Assembly (NCBI GenBank): GCA_946183715.1
Contig: CAMHDB010000070.1
Span: 1 to 8,803, forward strand
Direction: 5' to 3'
DNA: 8,803 nt
DNA from: an uncultured Oscillibacter sp.
GTDB lineage: Bacteria; Bacillota; Clostridia; Oscillospirales; Oscillospiraceae
In this document: piece by piece, positions 6,989 to 8,803 of the stretch
Layout: every line of letters begins with the position of its first letter
Position numbering within the stretch: the first letter of the stretch is position 1
Position numbers and translations under genes: made by a program
The notes under the pieces: generated by a model
Told to the model about the DNA's origin: nothing
Database searches by the model: none
What the model saw: the letters and a program-made list of their open reading frames with translations, nothing else

Positions 6989-8029
6989 ATGAATTTGGAG
7001 ATTTCGCCGCCCGACGACGCGGCGCGTACAAGGGCGCGACGGCGCTGGGACAGTATCGCGAAGCCGCTGGGCAGTCTGGGACTGCTGGAGGCGGCGCTTT
7101 GCAATATCGCCGCCCTGACCGGGAGCGATAGTATCGAACTGCGCCCCCGCACCGTGCTCGTATTCTGTGCCGACAACGGCGTGACCGCGCGGGGCGTGAC
7201 GCAGACCGACAGCGCCGTGACGGGCGTCGTGGCGCGGGAGCTTGCGCGGGGGCGTACCGCCGTCTGCCGGATGGCCCGGGAGGCCGCCTGCCGCGTGATT
7301 CCGGTTGACATGGGAATCCGTGACTTCCCGGGCTTTCCGGGGGTACTGAACCGCCGGATTGGCAACGGCACGGCGGATTTCACACAAGGCCCGGCGATGT
7401 CGCGGGAGGAGGCGGAGCGGGCGATTCTGGCGGGTATGGAACTCGTCAGGGAGGAGCGCGAATGCGGGACGCGTCTGCTTGCGGTCGGGGAAATGGGAAT
7501 CGGCAACACGACGACGGCAAGCGCCGTGACAAGCGTATTACTGGGCGTGGCGCCGGAGGACGTGACGGGACGCGGCGCGGGGCTGTCGGATAGCGGACTA
7601 CTCCGCAAACTGGACGCAATCCGCGCCGGGATTGCCCGGAACTGTCCGGACGCGTCCGACGCTGTGGACGTGCTGTCGAAAGTCGGCGGCTACGATTTGG
7701 CCGGGATGTGCGGGGCGTACCTAGGCGGCGCGCGCTACGGCGTCCCCGTACTTGTGGACGGTTTCCCAAGCGCGGTCGGGGCGCTGTGCGCCGTGCGGAT
7801 ATGTCCCGAGGCGGCGAAAGCTGTACTTGCAGGCCACGTCTCCGCCGAACCCGCCGCGAAACTCGTCTTACAGGCGCTGGGCAAACGCCCGCTGATTACG
7901 GCGGAAATGCGTCTGGGTGAGGGCACCGGGGCCGTCTGCGCAATGCCGTTACTGGACATGGCGCTGTCGGTCTACCGCGACGCGTACACCTTTTCGGAGG
8001 GCGGCATTCCCGCCTACACGCCGCAATGA
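6989..8029 (+). CDS. cobT: CobT, nicotinate-nucleotide:5,6-dimethylbenzimidazole phosphoribosyltransferase
   Basis: CobT transfers phosphoribose from nicotinate mononucleotide to the lower-ligand base, giving the alpha-riboside phosphate that CobS later attaches. The 346-residue protein shows KPLGSLGLLE (25-34), FCADNGVTARGVTQTDSAVT (59-78), VDMGI (106-110), NGTADFTQGPAMSREEAE (126-143), VGEMGIGNTTTASAVTSVLL (166-185), VTGRGAGL (192-199), VGGYDLAGMCGAYLGGA (232-248), LVDGFPS (255-261) and RLGEGTGAV (308-316). Glu311 lies in the RLGEGTGA motif that holds the known catalytic glutamate. Asn63 stands where the Salmonella enzyme has His (DHGV); how this affects base choice cannot be told from sequence. 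No bza genes for DMB synthesis are visible. It starts 1 base after cbiA and overlaps cobU by ATGA. Confidence 0.97.
   Translation: MNLEISPPDDAARTRARRRWDSIAKPLGSLGLLEAALCNIAALTGSDSIELRPRTVLVFCADNGVTARGVTQTDSAVTGVVARELARGRTAVCRMAREAACRVIPVDMGIRDFPGFPGVLNRRIGNGTADFTQGPAMSREEAERAILAGMELVREERECGTRLLAVGEMGIGNTTTASAVTSVLLGVAPEDVTGRGAGLSDSGLLRKLDAIRAGIARNCPDASDAVDVLSKVGGYDLAGMCGAYLGGARYGVPVLVDGFPSAVGALCAVRICPEAAKAVLAGHVSAEPAAKLVLQALGKRPLITAEMRLGEGTGAVCAMPLLDMALSVYRDAYTFSEGGIPAYTPQ
7996..8014 (+). promoter_or_regulatory. Distant GGAGG plus small hairpin before cobU (possible folded ribosome binding site)
   Basis: GGAGG at 7996-8000 is the only strong Shine-Dalgarno-like run before cobU, but it ends 25 bases before ATG 8026. 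Between them GGCGG (8000-8004) can pair with CCGCC (8010-8014) around a 5-base loop. That would shorten the distance to about 11 bases. The same bases encode the conserved end of CobT (SEGGIPAY), so the fold may be chance, and coupling through the ATGA overlap may be enough. Confidence 0.3.
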
Positions 8030-8610
8030 CCGTACTCGTCATCGGCGGGGCGGCGTCCGGGAAAAGCGCCTGCGCGGAAGAATTACTTTGCGCGTTGTCT
8101 GGCGGCACGGAGAAAGTCTATATTGCGACGATGGAGCGGCGCGGCGCGGAGGCGGAAGTACGGATTGCGCGGCACCGGGAAGCCCGCGCCGGACACGGTT
8201 TCCGCACACTGGAACGCCCGACGGATTTGCCCGGGCTACAAGTACCAGTCGGGAGCGCGGCCCTGCTGGAAGACTTGGGGAATTTGTGCGCGAATGAGCT
8301 ATACAGTCCTACGGGAAGCGGCGCGGGCGCGGAGGCGTCGATTTTGCGCGGCATTGAAAATTTGCGGACACGTTGCGCTCATGTAGTGATAGTATCCAAC
8401 GAAATCTTTTGCGGCGGGGCGGCGTATCGGGGCGACACGCTGTCCTATCTGCGACTGCTGGCGCGATTACACCGCGAACTTGCGCAACGTGTCGACGCCG
8501 TGTGCGAAGTAGTCTGCGGCGTGCCGCTGTACTACAAGGGAAACTGCCCCGCTGTCACGCAAGGGCCGGGGGCGGTTTGCAAGGGGGCCGAACGGTTTGC
8601 GAATCCTTGA
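8026..8610 (+). CDS. cobU: CobU, adenosylcobinamide kinase / adenosylcobinamide-phosphate guanylyltransferase
   Basis: CobU phosphorylates adenosylcobinamide and then transfers GMP to it, giving AdoCbi-GDP, the partner of the CobT product in the CobS reaction. The 194-residue protein has a P-loop GGAASGKSACAEEL (7-20; relatives often have GGxRSGKS), YIATM (32-36), RIARHREAR (46-54) with His50 in the place of the guanylylated histidine, LLEDLGNLCANEL (80-92), VIVSNEI (121-127) and EVVCGVPLYYK (161-171). Relatives usually end near this last motif, but here about 23 more residues follow, and part of that tail comes from a short tandem repeat that also carries the cobS ribosome binding site. The protein is rich in cysteine (nine). 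ATG overlaps the cobT stop, and the 3' end overlaps cobS by 14 bases. Confidence 0.94.
   Translation: MTVLVIGGAASGKSACAEELLCALSGGTEKVYIATMERRGAEAEVRIARHREARAGHGFRTLERPTDLPGLQVPVGSAALLEDLGNLCANELYSPTGSGAGAEASILRGIENLRTRCAHVVIVSNEIFCGGAAYRGDTLSYLRLLARLHRELAQRVDAVCEVVCGVPLYYKGNCPAVTQGPGAVCKGAERFANP
8559..8600 (+). repeat. Short imperfect tandem repeat at the cobU/cobS junction
   Basis: Two units start 20 bases apart (8559-8580 and 8579-8600), each beginning GCAAGGG and ending CGGTTTGC, with a small compensating shift in the G/C-rich middle. Ungapped, 16 of 22 bases match. The second unit contains the AAGGGGG ribosome binding site and the TTG start of cobS. The repeat encodes most of the CobU C-terminal tail. 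Confidence 0.65.
8581..8587 (+). promoter_or_regulatory. Ribosome binding site (AAGGGGG) that decides the cobS start
   Basis: AAGGGGG ends 9 bases before TTG 8597. No ATG or GTG occurs in the cobS frame just upstream, and the next ATG (8633) falls inside the conserved AFSMFS motif, so this site argues for a TTG start inside the end of cobU. Confidence 0.65.
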
Positions 8611-8803
8611 AACGGTCGCGGCGGCGTTCTCGATGTTCTCCGCCGTGCCCATGCCGCCGACAAAGCAGGCGCGCTATTTACTCTGCGCGTTCCCGCTCGT
8701 CGGCGCGGCGATTGGCCTGTGCTGTACGGCATGGGGGGCCGTGTGTGACGCGCCGATTCTGCGCGGCGCGGGCTGGACGCTCATCCCTGTACTCCTCACG
8801 GGC
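8597..8803 (+). CDS. cobS: CobS, adenosylcobinamide-GDP ribazoletransferase (3' partial)
   Basis: CobS is the membrane-embedded cobalamin synthase that joins AdoCbi-GDP and alpha-ribazole (phosphate). Only the first 69 residues are inside the window. From TTG 8597 the protein starts MRILETVAAAFSMFSAVPMP. This matches the family start (xxAFSMFSRIPxP), though Ala16 stands where many have Arg. RYLLCAFPLVGAAIGLCC (26-43) follows, matching the usual YALxFFPLVGxxIG and forming the first membrane segment. A second hydrophobic stretch begins near 60 (WTLIPVLLTG); in relatives LxxGxxHLDG follows, which would lie past the edge. The TTG start is supported by AAGGGGG 9 bases upstream. The 14-base overlap with cobU suggests coupled translation. 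Confidence 0.9.
   Translation, partial: MRILETVAAAFSMFSAVPMPPTKQARYLLCAFPLVGAAIGLCCTAWGAVCDAPILRGAGWTLIPVLLTG

Noticed and set aside
1..8803. A cobalamin riboswitch, promoter, terminator, tRNA, CRISPR or mobile element inside the window.
   Set aside because: Coding is continuous with gaps of at most 19 bases. I saw no B12-box-like element, no array and no inverted-repeat-flanked element. Regulation presumably sits upstream of the window.
1..8803. A new or hybrid pathway hidden in the operon.
   Set aside because: Every gene matches a known cobalamin enzyme with its key motifs, and the order is compatible with known anaerobic cbi/cob operons. The novelty is in word usage and junction repeats, not in gene content.

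Overview
The window is a stretch of one tightly packed, single-strand cobalamin (vitamin B12) operon. Ten genes all read on the + strand, and no stretch longer than 19 bases is free of coding. In order they are cbiD (5' end cut off), cbiF, cbiG, cbiH, cbiJ, a cbiE-cbiT fusion, cbiA, cobT, cobU and cobS (3' end cut off). The presence of cbiD and cbiG marks the oxygen-independent, early-cobalt-insertion route. The fused cbiET, the cysteine-rich proteins, the mid-60s percent GC (rough estimate) and the general look of the proteins suggest a strictly anaerobic, GC-rich Firmicute, perhaps Oscillospiraceae-like. The taxonomic guess is an inference.

Layout: 2-6987 holds the corrin-ring genes. They cover C17 methylation with ring contraction (CbiH), C11 methylation (CbiF), lactone opening (CbiG), C1 methylation (CbiD), ring reduction (CbiJ), C5 and C15 methylation with decarboxylation (CbiET) and a,c-diamidation (CbiA). 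6989-8803 holds the nucleotide-loop genes: CobT activates the lower base, CobU makes AdoCbi-GDP, and CobS joins the two at the membrane. Steps not seen here include cbiL, cbiC, a cobaltochelatase, cbiP, cbiB and the adenosyltransferase; they must lie outside the window if the pathway is complete. Four junctions use 4-base ATGA or GTGA overlaps, two have a 1-base gap, and cobU/cobS overlap by 14 bases, so translational coupling is likely throughout. I see no promoter, cobalamin riboswitch or terminator inside the window.

Gene content is ordinary, and I found no new biochemical system. The unusual signal is in the DNA itself. By eye the whole window has no GATC and no CCWGG, only one GCWGC and one GGWCC, while GTAC is plentiful. 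Isoleucine and leucine codon choice switches with the neighbouring base in just the way needed to avoid GATC and CCTGG. In addition, two gene junctions (cbiJ/cbiET and cobU/cobS) carry diverged tandem duplications whose second copy supplies the ribosome binding site, and sometimes the start codon, of the next gene.
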